From NCBI GenBank assembly GCA_025054615.1, contig JANWZO010000002.1, positions 47,786 to 111,785 on the forward strand: a stretch of 64,000 nt of DNA, written 5' to 3'. A model generated the notes under the pieces. That model was given only the letters and a program-made list of their open reading frames with translations, was not told the origin of the DNA and ran no database searches. The position numbers were made by a program, and so were the translations under genes. The stretch comes from Kiritimatiellia bacterium (lineage in GTDB: Bacteria; Verrucomicrobiota; Kiritimatiellia; CAIVKH01). Below are positions 9,571-17,849 of this stretch, one piece after another; within the stretch, counting starts at the first letter, position 1; each line of letters starts with the position of its first letter.

Positions 9571-10199
9571 GCGAATCCCTAATCAGCTCGCTGGTCAGGG
9601 AAGCCATCCCGATTTGGAAGTCGGGCGGATGGGGAATGTTTGCTCTCGCTGCGGATGCACTGGTTTTGTTCGGGATCGGTTTCCATACCTTGGTGCGTTT
9701 GCTGGAGAAGGGCGCCTTGGCGGATCCCCGTGTGGCATGGGCAAAGTGGAAGCATGACCCCGCCCGAGCGACGGGGCCACTCAGCCGACTTATTCGCGAG
9801 GCGATGTCGCGGCGGAACGAGGAAAGCGTTCAGGCCTTTTTCGCCGAATTGCACCGCGCGGAATTCGCATCGTTTGCCAGCGATCTGAAGGTGATGAACG
9901 TGGCCGTTGCGGCGGCGCCTCTGCTCGGCCTTTTGGGGACCGTCACCGGCATGCTCACCACCTTCAAGGGGCTTGCGGAAGGGGGCGGCGGCGAAAAGAC
10001 CATGTCGGTGATCGCCAGCGGAATTTCGGAGGCGCTGATCACGACGGAAACGGGTCTGGTCATCGGTCTCGGCGGAATGGTCTTCCAGTTCGTGCTGACG
10101 CGCCAACACGAGAAATTCAACAAGATGATCGCCGCGCTGGAGGATAGTTGCCTGCTCGAATGGCGGGCTCGGTCCGACGCCGTACGGAGGGCGGCATGA
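9567..10199 (+). CDS. exbB: ExbB-type TonB energiser subunit (ExbB2)
   Basis: A 210-residue inner-membrane protein with a membrane segment near residues 20-42. The core 'PLLGLLGTVTGMLTTFKGLA' and 'GISEALITTETGLVIGLGGMVFQFVL' covers TM2 and TM3 of the MotA/TolQ/ExbB family. The ATG at 9567 overlaps the end of the TtpC-like gene (ATGA). A longer frame reaches upstream but lies inside the previous gene. With ExbD it forms the proton-driven motor that powers TonB. Having a short ExbB next to a long TtpC-like one is diagnostic of the TonB2 arrangement. Confidence 0.92.
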   Translation: MSESLISSLVREAIPIWKSGGWGMFALAADALVLFGIGFHTLVRLLEKGALADPRVAWAKWKHDPARATGPLSRLIREAMSRRNEESVQAFFAELHRAEFASFASDLKVMNVAVAAAPLLGLLGTVTGMLTTFKGLAEGGGGEKTMSVIASGISEALITTETGLVIGLGGMVFQFVLTRQHEKFNKMIAALEDSCLLEWRARSDAVRRAA

Positions 10200-10612
10200 G
10201 CCGGTTCCGGAACATAGCGGCCGAAGAATCCGCGGAGGCCTCGATCGACATTTCCCCGTTGATCGACTGCATTTTCATCCTCCTGTTGTTTTTTATTGTG
10301 ACGACGACATTTGTCGAAGAAACCGGAGTGGAGGTGGACAAACCGCAGGCGGCCGCATCTGTAAAGCTCGAAAAAAACAGTATTCTGATCGCGATCACGG
10401 CGGAGGGCCAGATTGTCTACGGCGGCCGCGATGTGGGCATCGGCGGCGTCCGCCCGCTGGTCAAACGGCTGCTTGAGAAAGAGGACATGCCGGTGATCAT
10501 ACAGACGGACCAGTCGGTGCCGTCGGGATTGCTGGTTCGGGTCATTGATGAAGCCAAACTCGCGGGGGCGACTCGCGTGAACCTCGCGACAAGGCCGGGA
10601 GGCGCCCGATGA
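10196..10612 (+). CDS. exbD: ExbD-type TonB energiser subunit (ExbD2)
   Basis: A 138-residue protein with one N-terminal membrane helix (about 20-42). The conserved 'IDISPLIDCIFILLLFFIVTTTF' region holds the membrane aspartate of ExbD/TolR that takes part in proton conduction, and a periplasmic domain follows. The ATG at 10196 overlaps the exbB stop (ATGA). Length and topology are normal for ExbD. It should form a complex with the ExbB protein encoded just before it and energise the TonB protein encoded just after it. Confidence 0.93.
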   Translation: MSRFRNIAAEESAEASIDISPLIDCIFILLLFFIVTTTFVEETGVEVDKPQAAASVKLEKNSILIAITAEGQIVYGGRDVGIGGVRPLVKRLLEKEDMPVIIQTDQSVPSGLLVRVIDEAKLAGATRVNLATRPGGAR

Positions 10613-11283
10613 GCAGCCGCCGGTTTGGGTCGGCCCGACGGCCTCTAGTGTCAGCGGCACGCGGCACATTTGTCGCGGTATTGAGCGCGCTGTTCGCCGC
10701 GCTGATGTTCCTGCTCTTGCCCGTGCTGGAGCAGGTGAATCGGATCGGGCGGGAGGAAATGGAAATCCGGTCCGTCGGGACTGCCGATTTGCCGCCGCCT
10801 CCCCCTCCGCCGGAGGAGCCGCCCGAGCAGAAAGAGGAGGAGGAACCGCCGCCGGAGATCGCGGAAGAGGCCCCGCCGCTGGATCTTTCCCAACTTGAGC
10901 TGGCGCTCAATCCCGGTTCGGGCGATGGGTTTGGCGACATGGTGGCGCGTCTGACGCAAATCGACCCCGCTTCAGCGCAGGTTGATGCCGACGCGATCTT
11001 TTCGTCCGCGGATCTCGACCAAATGCCTCGGCCCGTGTTTCAACCGCCCCCGGAGTATCCGGCCGAACTCCGGCGCAAGCGGATCGAAGGCACCGTTTAT
11101 GTCGTGTTTGTCGTGGACAAAAACGGGCGGGTCGTCAATCCCTCCGTTCAAGCCTCGTCCAACCCCGCTTTGGACGCATCCGCGTTGCAAGCCGTACGTC
11201 GCTGGCGGTTTGAGCCCGGGCGGCGGCGCGGCCAGCCCGTCCAGTTCAAAATGAGGGTTCCGATCACATTTGCCGTATCATGA
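10609..11283 (+). CDS. tonB: TonB2-type energy transducer
   Basis: A 224-residue protein with a single membrane segment (about 23-45), a short Pro/Glu-rich periplasmic stretch (about 62-90) and a C-terminal TonB domain (about 140-222). The domain shows 'PPEYPAELRRKRIEGTVYV', 'VVDKNGRVV' and 'ALQAVRRWRFEPG'. The proline-rich spacer is shorter than in E. coli TonB, as is common in TonB2 proteins. It overlaps exbD upstream and the TPR gene downstream by four bases. It transmits motor energy to outer-membrane receptors, most simply the one encoded at 4056-7301. Confidence 0.92.
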   Translation: MSSRRFGSARRPLVSAARGTFVAVLSALFAALMFLLLPVLEQVNRIGREEMEIRSVGTADLPPPPPPPEEPPEQKEEEEPPPEIAEEAPPLDLSQLELALNPGSGDGFGDMVARLTQIDPASAQVDADAIFSSADLDQMPRPVFQPPPEYPAELRRKRIEGTVYVVFVVDKNGRVVNPSVQASSNPALDASALQAVRRWRFEPGRRRGQPVQFKMRVPITFAVS

Positions 11284-12689
11284 GTCCGACATCGAACATT
11301 CGATGGAGCACGACCGCACGCCTGGCGGCATTCGCCCTGGCCGGCTGGCTCGGCGCGCTGCCCGGTCGGGTGACCGCTCAAACGGCCGAGGAACTCCGCC
11401 TCTGGCGCTCCCCTGAATTTCAGCGCGCGTTTCTGGGCACGTATGGTGTGCGCACGGACATCGAGCCGCAACTGACCGAGGCCGAGCGTGCGCTGATGCA
11501 GCAGATCATGGAACTGATGGGCCAGCCGCGCGGGCTCGACAAGGCGCGCGTCGCCATCCTCAAGACCATTACGCCCGCCAGCAGCGCGGCGTTTGACTTC
11601 ACGCTCGGTAATATCTATTTCCAGCAGGACAAACTCGACAAGGCCGCCACCGCGTACCAACGGGCGATTCAAAAATTTCCCGCCTTCCAGCGCGCGTGGA
11701 AAAATCTGGGCATCGTGGAAATCCGCGCGGGTCGGCACGCTGCCGGCCGCGAGGCGCTTGCGCGCGCGATTGAACTCGGCGCGACGGACGGCCTTACGTA
11801 TGGGTTGCTCGGCGTCGCGCTGGCTGCCGAGGATAAATTCATGGCGGCCGAAACCGCTTTTCGCCAGGCCATGCTGTTGCAACCGGACGTGCCGGACTGG
11901 AAGCTTGGCCTCGCCCGCGCGATGTTCCGCCAGAACCGGTTTGGCGAGGTCGCTGCGCTCGCGGATGAGTTGATCGCCAAAAATCCCGAGTCGGCGGATT
12001 TTTATCTTTTGAAAGCGGGTGCACTGCTCGGATTGAAGCAGCCGCTGAAGGCCGCGGAAATTTACGAGTTCCTCGATTTGGACGGCCGTGCCCCGGCGAC
12101 CGCGTTGCAAACGCTGGGCGACATCTACGTCAACGAAGGGGCCTGGGACCTTGCCGCGGGGGCCTACCGGCGTTCGGCTGAAAAGGAAGGTCCGGCCGCG
12201 GCCGAGCGCACGGTGCGGAACGTAGAGGTACTGGCCGCGCGCGGGGCGGCTGACGCAGCCTCCGACCTGATCGCATTCGCGCGAGAGCGGTTTGGCGACG
12301 CGCTTGGCGAGAACGGCCGCATCCGTCTGCTTCGTGTCGAGGCGCGGTTGGCCTCGGGCGAGGGCGGAGAGAACTATCGGCGCATCCTCGAAGAAATTAT
12401 CCGCGTTGACCCGCTCGATGGAGATGCCCTAATTCGGCTGGGCCAACTGGCGGCCAAGGAGGGCCGCCTCGAGCAGGCGGTGCTTTATTTCGAACGCGCT
12501 GCGGCGCTCGATCGGTTCGAGGCCGAGGCGAAGTTGCGCCATGCGCAGGCGCTGGTGCGGAATGGCCGGTTTCAGGAGGCCGTGCCGCTGTTGAAGCGCT
12601 CACAGGAGCTTCGCCCGCGGGAGGATGTGGCGCGGTATTTGGAACAGGTGGAGCGGCTGGCGCGAACGCAAGCCGCCCCCGCAGGATAA
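11280..12689 (+). CDS. TonB2-associated exported TPR protein
   Basis: A 469-residue protein with a signal peptide (about 1-33) and many tetratricopeptide repeats from about residue 95 to the end. Clear examples are 'AAFDFTLGNIYFQQDKLDKAATAYQRAIQ' and 'GDALIRLGQLAAKEGRLEQAVLYFERAAALD' (family recognised by periodicity). TPR proteins close the TtpC-ExbB2-ExbD2-TonB2 operon in Vibrio and relatives, and the ATGA overlap with tonB supports the same role here. It is probably a periplasmic scaffold for the complex. Confidence 0.85.
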   Translation: MSPTSNIRWSTTARLAAFALAGWLGALPGRVTAQTAEELRLWRSPEFQRAFLGTYGVRTDIEPQLTEAERALMQQIMELMGQPRGLDKARVAILKTITPASSAAFDFTLGNIYFQQDKLDKAATAYQRAIQKFPAFQRAWKNLGIVEIRAGRHAAGREALARAIELGATDGLTYGLLGVALAAEDKFMAAETAFRQAMLLQPDVPDWKLGLARAMFRQNRFGEVAALADELIAKNPESADFYLLKAGALLGLKQPLKAAEIYEFLDLDGRAPATALQTLGDIYVNEGAWDLAAGAYRRSAEKEGPAAAERTVRNVEVLAARGAADAASDLIAFARERFGDALGENGRIRLLRVEARLASGEGGENYRRILEEIIRVDPLDGDALIRLGQLAAKEGRLEQAVLYFERAAALDRFEAEAKLRHAQALVRNGRFQEAVPLLKRSQELRPREDVARYLEQVERLARTQAAPAG

Positions 12690-12717
12690 CTCAGGACCAG
12701 GAAAAGGAGATGACCCG

Positions 12718-13632
12718 ATGAATGCATCACAAGCCAGATGGTGGATCCCGTTGGCGATGTGCCTGGCGCTCGGCACGCCAGCCGCTCAAGCCCAACGGAC
12801 GGAATATGAACTCAGCGATGAAGAATTGCTGGAGGAGGGGCTCGTCAAGCGGGAAGACCCCTTCGAACTCTTCCTCGGCGTCGGTACGCGTGTGTATCTC
12901 TTCCAGCACAGCGCGCTCCAGACGCGAATGGACCGGCAGGTCGACAGCTCAAGCGAGTGGCGCGATGGCGACGTGAACGGGAACGGCTGGGGCCTCTCCC
13001 TCGGCGTCGCGCGCAAATCCACACGTATCAGCGGCACCATTGTCTCCTCGGACTACGACTATAAGCTCCGCAAAGGAAAGTTGCGGCACGACATTCAAAC
13101 CGAGCGCCGCGATTTCGACCTGATCTGGGAGGAGCAGAGCGGCCAGTCGGAGCGTGCCCGCTGGGGCTGGTTGCTCGGCGCCCGCTACATCACGCTCGAT
13201 GAGCGATTTGGGATCGTCGAAGGCAGTAAGCGGCTCGATCGCACAGGATCTGTGGAATGGTTCCTTGCTCAGGCCGGCTACTGGGGGTCCATCCAACCGT
13301 TCTACCGCAAGTTCATGAACGTTTATGGCAGCACGCGAGTGTTCCTCGGCGAGGCGGAAGGGCTGGCGCGCTCCGGTTCGGACAAAGCGATCGACGGAAA
13401 GATCGAACAGACCTACAAGGATGACTATTCGCTGGCCTACGGCTGGGACTTCACGGTCGGCCTCTCGCTGCGAATTCGTGACACGGTCGGCGTCCATACC
13501 GAATACTTCCGGCACTATCTGTATTCGTTCGATTCGACTGATTCCGGCATCGTGGTCTTTCCGGACAACAGCGACGCCCTGTTCATCGATGAAGTCCACG
13601 GCGTGCACCTCTACCTCTCTGTGATTTGGTGA
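12718..13632 (+). CDS. Predicted outer-membrane beta-barrel protein
   Basis: A 304-residue exported protein with a clean signal peptide (cut after Ala-Gln-Ala near residue 26). Alternating aromatic and polar strands follow, for example 'FELFLGVGTRVYLF', 'GWGLSLGVARKSTRI', 'WGWLLGARYITLDERFG' and 'LYLSVIW' with a terminal Trp, as in outer-membrane barrels. The ATG at 12718 follows AAGGAG by eight bases. It lies 28 bases after the TPR gene and overlaps the lipoprotein gene, so it belongs to the same operon. The family is not recognised; it may be a co-transported ligand channel or structural partner of the TonB system. Confidence 0.65.
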   Translation: MNASQARWWIPLAMCLALGTPAAQAQRTEYELSDEELLEEGLVKREDPFELFLGVGTRVYLFQHSALQTRMDRQVDSSSEWRDGDVNGNGWGLSLGVARKSTRISGTIVSSDYDYKLRKGKLRHDIQTERRDFDLIWEEQSGQSERARWGWLLGARYITLDERFGIVEGSKRLDRTGSVEWFLAQAGYWGSIQPFYRKFMNVYGSTRVFLGEAEGLARSGSDKAIDGKIEQTYKDDYSLAYGWDFTVGLSLRIRDTVGVHTEYFRHYLYSFDSTDSGIVVFPDNSDALFIDEVHGVHLYLSVIW

Positions 13633-14342
13633 TGACGCCCATGGCCGTTGTCCCCATGGCAGCACGTTGGCGCGCGCTGGCGGGGATCGCCGCCCTCGTC
13701 GCGGCGGCGGGATGCGCTCACGTCCCGCTGGACCACCAGTTGCGCGAGGCCTATCAGCTCTCGCCGGAAACGCTGAAAAATCTGCAGGTCTACACCTCCG
13801 GCGACATCATTCTTGAGCGGCGCGTTGAACGGAAACGCGCGGAGGCAGACGCCGACCGCAAGTTGGTGGTGCAGGAATCCGAACTCATCCGAAAAGTGTA
13901 TATCCCATCCGGCACGCCCGGCGTAATCGTCGGCGTCGAAAATGACCGACTGCATGTCCAGTTTGAACCGGGCGCGACGCTGACCTTCGGGTCCACGGAA
14001 AAAAATCGGGAGAAGCTCGGCGGTCTCTACAATCTCATGGCGCACCGCTGGGAGAACGGTCGTGGTCGCGTCAACTACGGCGGCGAATGGTTCCTGACCC
14101 AACCTGGCGCAGGTTCGGTTCATCTGATCATTCGCAAGCGCGACATTCAACGCACGAAAGTGGTCCAAAAAACGGTCCGCGGCATGCTCGCGACGGATCC
14201 CTCCCTGCGCCTCATGTCGCCGCCCCTGAATCCTGCAGAACGCGAGGAGTGGAGCAGGACCCAACCGTCCGAAGCCGACAGCGGCTCGCCAAGCGGAGAA
14301 CCAGCCGGCGCTTCGGATCGAAACGACGCTCCCGGCACTTGA
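13632..14342 (+). CDS. Predicted lipoprotein at the end of the TonB cassette
   Basis: A 236-residue protein. The ATG at 13632 shares a base with the previous stop (TGATG). The N-terminus has a charged start, a hydrophobic core and a lipobox (Ala-Ala-Gly-Cys near residue 30), so a lipid-anchored periplasmic or outer-membrane protein is likely. The body has a beta-rich part ('GVIVGVENDRLHVQFEPGATLTFGS') and a low-complexity Ser/Gly/Ala/Glu tail from about residue 200. It may pair with the barrel protein before it. No family is recognised. It ends seven bases before the promoter of the riboswitch operon. Confidence 0.6.
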   Translation: MTPMAVVPMAARWRALAGIAALVAAAGCAHVPLDHQLREAYQLSPETLKNLQVYTSGDIILERRVERKRAEADADRKLVVQESELIRKVYIPSGTPGVIVGVENDRLHVQFEPGATLTFGSTEKNREKLGGLYNLMAHRWENGRGRVNYGGEWFLTQPGAGSVHLIIRKRDIQRTKVVQKTVRGMLATDPSLRLMSPPLNPAEREEWSRTQPSEADSGSPSGEPAGASDRNDAPGT

Positions 14343-14348
14343 TCTTCG

Positions 14349-14378
14349 TTGACAATTAGTGAGAAGAATCGCTAATCA
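14349..14378 (+). promoter_or_regulatory. Sigma-70-like promoter for the cobalamin riboswitch operon
   Basis: A perfect TTGACA at 14349-14354 is followed after 18 bases by TAATCA (14373-14378), a plausible -35/-10 pair. It lies immediately after the lipoprotein stop and immediately before the riboswitch aptamer, so the leader would begin near 14385. Confidence 0.6.
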
Positions 14379-14384
14379 GTCCTC

Positions 14385-14555
14385 ACCGATTTGTATCGGT
14401 CCCGGGGCCGCAAACGGAAGTCCGTGAAAATCGGACGCGGTCGCGCCGCTGTAACCGGATACAACTTCCGGGGATCCATTCCCGCAATACAACGGGGAGA
14501 AGGCCGGAAGAAGGACTGAAGCCGGAAGCCAGAAGACGAGCGGACCCGTGGGGAG
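14385..14555 (+). promoter_or_regulatory. Cobalamin (vitamin B12) riboswitch
   Basis: The leader contains the conserved boxes of the cobalamin aptamer in the right order. First is 'GGAAGTCCGTGAAAATCGGACGCGG' at about 14414. Then comes 'CGCCGCTGTAACCGG' (the CCACTGT-type core), 'GGGAGAAGGCCGGAAG', and the B12 box 'GAAGCCGGAAGCCAGAAGAC' near 14518-14537. Ends are approximate. Aptamers of this class normally turn off transport or synthesis genes when adenosyl- or methylcobalamin is abundant. A terminator-like hairpin follows at 14605. Confidence 0.92.
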
Positions 14556-14604
14556 CAGGCTCTTCGCGGTTTGAGAGCTGGTTCGCTCGCGTGAGTGATC
14601 TCTC

Positions 14605-14646
14605 ATGCCCGCGTCGTGTCCTGCCGAAACGCGGGCATTCGCTTTT
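14605..14646 (+). terminator. Terminator-like hairpin of the riboswitch expression platform
   Basis: A 9-bp perfect stem (ATGCCCGCG / CGCGGGCAT) with a 16-base loop is followed by TCGCTTTT. It lies between the aptamer and the first gene (start 14715), the position expected for a transcription attenuator controlled by the aptamer. Confidence 0.65.
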
Positions 14647-14714
14647 GTGCCGCTTCGCGGAGGCACAGGGCGAACCCGCACAATGCCCTCGCGTTTGGGG
14701 CGAAAGGAGAGATC

Positions 14715-15338
14715 ATGAAAAACTGGGTTGCAGGCCTCGCGGTTGCTGTCTGGCTGTGCGCCGGACGCGCGCAGGCACTGTTGGTGGACTGGGGCGCCGT
14801 GGATTTCACTCTGGGTTCAGGACCAAACCGGTCCGCCATTGTCATCGATTGGAACGACGGTTCACCAATCGATTACCTGTCGTGGGCGTTCTATTGGGAC
14901 ACTCCGCCCGGGGCCGGTTATCTGGCCGATCTGCTGATCGCCGTGACCAACGCCGATCCACGCCTATCGGCCTTTTTTACGGACTTCGGCATTTGGGGAC
15001 TGTTTGTGGATGGCTTCGGGTTCGATTCAAATCTCGACAGCGATTTCACCGACCCCGGAGAACATTATCAGCACCGTGGAAGCGGATGGAGTCCGACGTT
15101 CGTGATGTGGCAGGGCGACGCGAATGATCCCGCCTGGACTGTCGGTAGCTCTGGAATTTCCAGCACGCCGGTGAGCAACAACCTCGTGTTTGGATTTGTC
15201 TGGAACACGTCGGGCGGATGGCCGGGCGATCCGCCCCCGGTGGTGCCGGAACCGGGATCTTTTGTTTTGGCAGCGGCCGGAGCCGCAGCCCTTCTCGCCG
15301 CTCGGCGAATGTCCCGACGTTCAGGCGCCTCTCATTGA
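14715..15338 (+). CDS. PEP-CTERM surface protein under cobalamin riboswitch
   Basis: A 207-residue exported protein. The ATG at 14715 follows AAGGAGAG. A signal peptide (cut after Ala-Gln-Ala, about residue 20) leads a domain with 'GSGPNRSAIVIDWNDG', 'AFYWD' and 'TNADPRLSAFF'. The C-terminus is a textbook PEP-CTERM sorting signal: VPEPGS, a hydrophobic stretch, then ArgArg-Met-Ser-ArgArg (about 180-205). Such proteins are processed by an exosortase, which is not in this window. The N-terminal domain is repeated in the next gene. From memory, similar 'VVDWNDG ... WGYRWDG' domains occur in surface proteins of B12-regulated operons in Bacteroidota and Planctomycetota. A corrinoid-capture role is inferred, not shown. 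Confidence 0.82.
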   Translation: MKNWVAGLAVAVWLCAGRAQALLVDWGAVDFTLGSGPNRSAIVIDWNDGSPIDYLSWAFYWDTPPGAGYLADLLIAVTNADPRLSAFFTDFGIWGLFVDGFGFDSNLDSDFTDPGEHYQHRGSGWSPTFVMWQGDANDPAWTVGSSGISSTPVSNNLVFGFVWNTSGGWPGDPPPVVPEPGSFVLAAAGAAALLAARRMSRRSGASH

Positions 15339-15390
15339 GCCGTTCCTGAAACTCCTCTTGCTGATGTTTTGGAGCGATCCGGCCAGGCTC

Positions 15391-17112
15391 ATGCGGATTG
15401 CGTTTGCTTTGGCGATCGTGGTCCTGTCAAACGGATCGGCGGCCGCTTTCGATTTCGCACGCATTGAGCGCTGGACCGGATCGGGTACGAACCGATCGGC
15501 ATTGGTTGTGGACTGGAATCATGGGCGGAACCCCCACGCACTCGCGTGGGGGTTCCGCTGGGACGGGTTCGCCACTACGTACGATCTGTTGCGGGCCATC
15601 ACGAACAACGATCCGGGGCTTTCCATCGAATGGACGAACACCTCCGCCGGGCTTCGCGTCGCTCACATGGTCTATCGCCGCCCTTCCGCTCATGGCGTGA
15701 CTCTCCCGCATTCCCAATCCGAAACGACGTTGATGACGCCGTATGGACGAGATTTCACCAGTATGGTTTTTCAAACGGGAACCTGGACGCACTGGACGTG
15801 CGATGGCGGCATGGCCGTTGTGCCGTCGAACTGTCTTCTGTTTTCGTCAGGCGTCGTGCATCGCTTGTTGGAGCCGGGCAGTTGGGATGTATTCTCGTTT
15901 TCCACCTCGAGCCTTCCGATTCCTCCAAACCGTGCTATTGCGCCGGCTCCTCATTACCCATTCGCAAGCGAAGTCATCAGCTATTGGTACGGGAGTGGCT
16001 CGCCGCCGATCGATTGGCTCAGCGGCGAACCATTCACGAATGCAGCCGCCGCGCTGGGCCGCCCGACAGTGGACACGACATTCCAATCCACAAATGCGCC
16101 GGTCGTTCCGGTTGCGGCCGCGTTCCGCGCGCACGAAGTCGTGAGCCTCGGATCGGGCGGATATATCGAGTTGGCTTTTGACCACCGCGTCTTGGACCAC
16201 CCCGACAATCCTTACGGCCTCGATTTCATCGTGTTCGGCAATAGCTTTCAGTCGATCGCCGGCGGCGCCGCTTGGACCAACGGCGATCCGGCCGCAACGG
16301 TTCTCGGCCACTCCTGCTTCGTTGAAAAGGGTCGAGTCTATGTCAGCCAGGATGCCATCACATGGCATGCATTTACCAACGGGCCGTTTGCGGACGATTT
16401 TGCCCCAACGTTGGGCCGCGTCTTCGATACGAATCACTATGACACCAGCCTTGGCCCGTGGAACCAATGGTGGGGCGGCGCAACGGATCCGACCCTTCCC
16501 ATCGACCCTTCGCTTGCTCCATCGAATTGGGCGGGATTCTCGGTCGCGGCAATTGCGCAACGTTATCGCGGCGGGGCGGGAGGAACAGGTTTCGATATTT
16601 CGACGCTGCCCCTCCAGCCCGATGAAACCACCGGTCTCAAATGGATCCGTTATGTGCGGATCGAGCGCGCCGGCTCGCTCAATCCGGAGATTGATGCCAT
16701 TGCCGATGTCTCGCCGCTGCTGCCGCACGCCCGATGGACGCTGGAGGCCTTCCCGTGGCTGGCCGCCCCCTCCGAGAAAGCCGACGGGTCGGATCCTGAT
16801 GTCGATGGTACGCCCAATTTGCTTGAATACGCGACGGGCCAAAATCCGATGGTGGCGGAGCTGCCCCCACTCATCCAGCTGGGTGTGGCCGCGAGCCATA
16901 TTCGCGTTCGCTACTGGAAGGCTGAGGACGCATCGGACGTCCGCGTGGAAGTCGAGAGCGCGGTGTCGCCGGATGCGGTCTGGCAAACGAACGGCATTTC
17001 ACAGGCGGTGGAAATCGGCGCGCCGTCGAACGGGTTGAGGGCGGTTGATGCGGAGCAGCCCCTGTCCGATAATGCACGATTTTTCCGCCTGCGCGTTCGG
17101 CATGAGGACTGA
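15391..17112 (+). CDS. Large exported surface protein sharing the riboswitch-operon domain
   Basis: A 573-residue protein. The ATG at 15391 gives a classical signal peptide (cut near Ser-Ala-Ala-Ala, residue 19); an in-frame ATG at 15364 is the alternative, and neither has a strong ribosome site. Residues about 20-110 repeat the previous gene's domain ('GSGTNRSALVVDWNHG', 'AWGFRWDG', 'TNNDPGLSIEW'). The middle (about 190-450) is a beta-rich domain with 'LDFIVFGNSF', 'VSQDAITWHAF' and 'WIRYVRIERAG', like surface proteins in B12 operons of other phyla. The end carries an NLLEYATG linker (about 475) and a module ending FFRLRV. It has no PEP-CTERM tail, so it may be released or held by a partner. 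It lies 52 bases after the first gene and overlaps the next. Confidence 0.75.
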   Translation: MRIAFALAIVVLSNGSAAAFDFARIERWTGSGTNRSALVVDWNHGRNPHALAWGFRWDGFATTYDLLRAITNNDPGLSIEWTNTSAGLRVAHMVYRRPSAHGVTLPHSQSETTLMTPYGRDFTSMVFQTGTWTHWTCDGGMAVVPSNCLLFSSGVVHRLLEPGSWDVFSFSTSSLPIPPNRAIAPAPHYPFASEVISYWYGSGSPPIDWLSGEPFTNAAAALGRPTVDTTFQSTNAPVVPVAAAFRAHEVVSLGSGGYIELAFDHRVLDHPDNPYGLDFIVFGNSFQSIAGGAAWTNGDPAATVLGHSCFVEKGRVYVSQDAITWHAFTNGPFADDFAPTLGRVFDTNHYDTSLGPWNQWWGGATDPTLPIDPSLAPSNWAGFSVAAIAQRYRGGAGGTGFDISTLPLQPDETTGLKWIRYVRIERAGSLNPEIDAIADVSPLLPHARWTLEAFPWLAAPSEKADGSDPDVDGTPNLLEYATGQNPMVAELPPLIQLGVAASHIRVRYWKAEDASDVRVEVESAVSPDAVWQTNGISQAVEIGAPSNGLRAVDAEQPLSDNARFFRLRVRHED

Positions 17113-17827
17113 GCGCTCCATCGCTCAAGCTGCCTTTACGCTCGTGGAGCTGCTGGTCGTTTCGGCTACAATAGGCCTTTTGGCGCTGGTTATGGCGACC
17201 GCGCTCTCGAATGCGATCGAAGCGGGACGAGATATGCGCTGCCGGAGCCAATTGCGGCAGATGGCCTTCGGCGCATTGCTCCGCGCCGAACTTGACGGAG
17301 GACTGCTGCCCGCCAGCTATGAACGGGACGTTTTGACCGGCGCCACGCGCACCTGGGAATGGGTTCTGTGGCATCTGGGGACGGAGTATCAGGTTCAGCA
17401 ATGCCCGTCATTCCGCGGCGCGGCTATGTGGGACGGAGACAAATTCACCGGCTACAACTACAATTCGAGCTACCTTGGCGGCCGCATCCTGCGGCGAGGG
17501 GGAGTTCTCCTCGCGGCGTCCTTGACGTCAGCTCGGATTGGCGACATTCGGAATCCATCGGAATGCGCGATGTTTGGCGACGGCGAGTATGAAAACGGCG
17601 CCAACAAATTCATGCGATCGCCGTTTCCGGGGCCCCTTGATCCCGACGCGTCACTGGCGTTGGGGGGCACTCAGGGCTTTCGGCATCGCGGACGAACCAA
17701 CGTGGCGTTCGCGGATGGCCATGTGGAATCCCGATCGAACCGGTATACGACCACGGCGGCGCCGGGCTCGCCGGCGCCGCAATGCGGTTTTTTGTCGCCC
17801 GACAACCGGCTATATGATTTGGAATAA
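17102..17827 (+). CDS. Pseudopilin-like protein with H-x9-DG signature
   Basis: A 241-residue protein starting at the ATG at 17102, inside the end of the previous gene (11-base overlap). It has a type IV prepilin cleavage/methylation N-terminus (FTLVELLVVSATIGLLALV, about residues 12-30), where a PilD-type peptidase cuts before Phe. The C-terminal signature 'FRHRGRTNVAFADGHV' is the H-x9-DG motif of many orphan pseudopilin-like proteins in Planctomycetota and Verrucomicrobiota. No secretion ATPase is nearby. Its place inside the riboswitch operon suggests co-regulation with the surface proteins. Confidence 0.85.
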   Translation: MRTERSIAQAAFTLVELLVVSATIGLLALVMATALSNAIEAGRDMRCRSQLRQMAFGALLRAELDGGLLPASYERDVLTGATRTWEWVLWHLGTEYQVQQCPSFRGAAMWDGDKFTGYNYNSSYLGGRILRRGGVLLAASLTSARIGDIRNPSECAMFGDGEYENGANKFMRSPFPGPLDPDASLALGGTQGFRHRGRTNVAFADGHVESRSNRYTTTAAPGSPAPQCGFLSPDNRLYDLE

Positions 17828-17849
17828 ATCGGAACAAGGAGACATTAAG

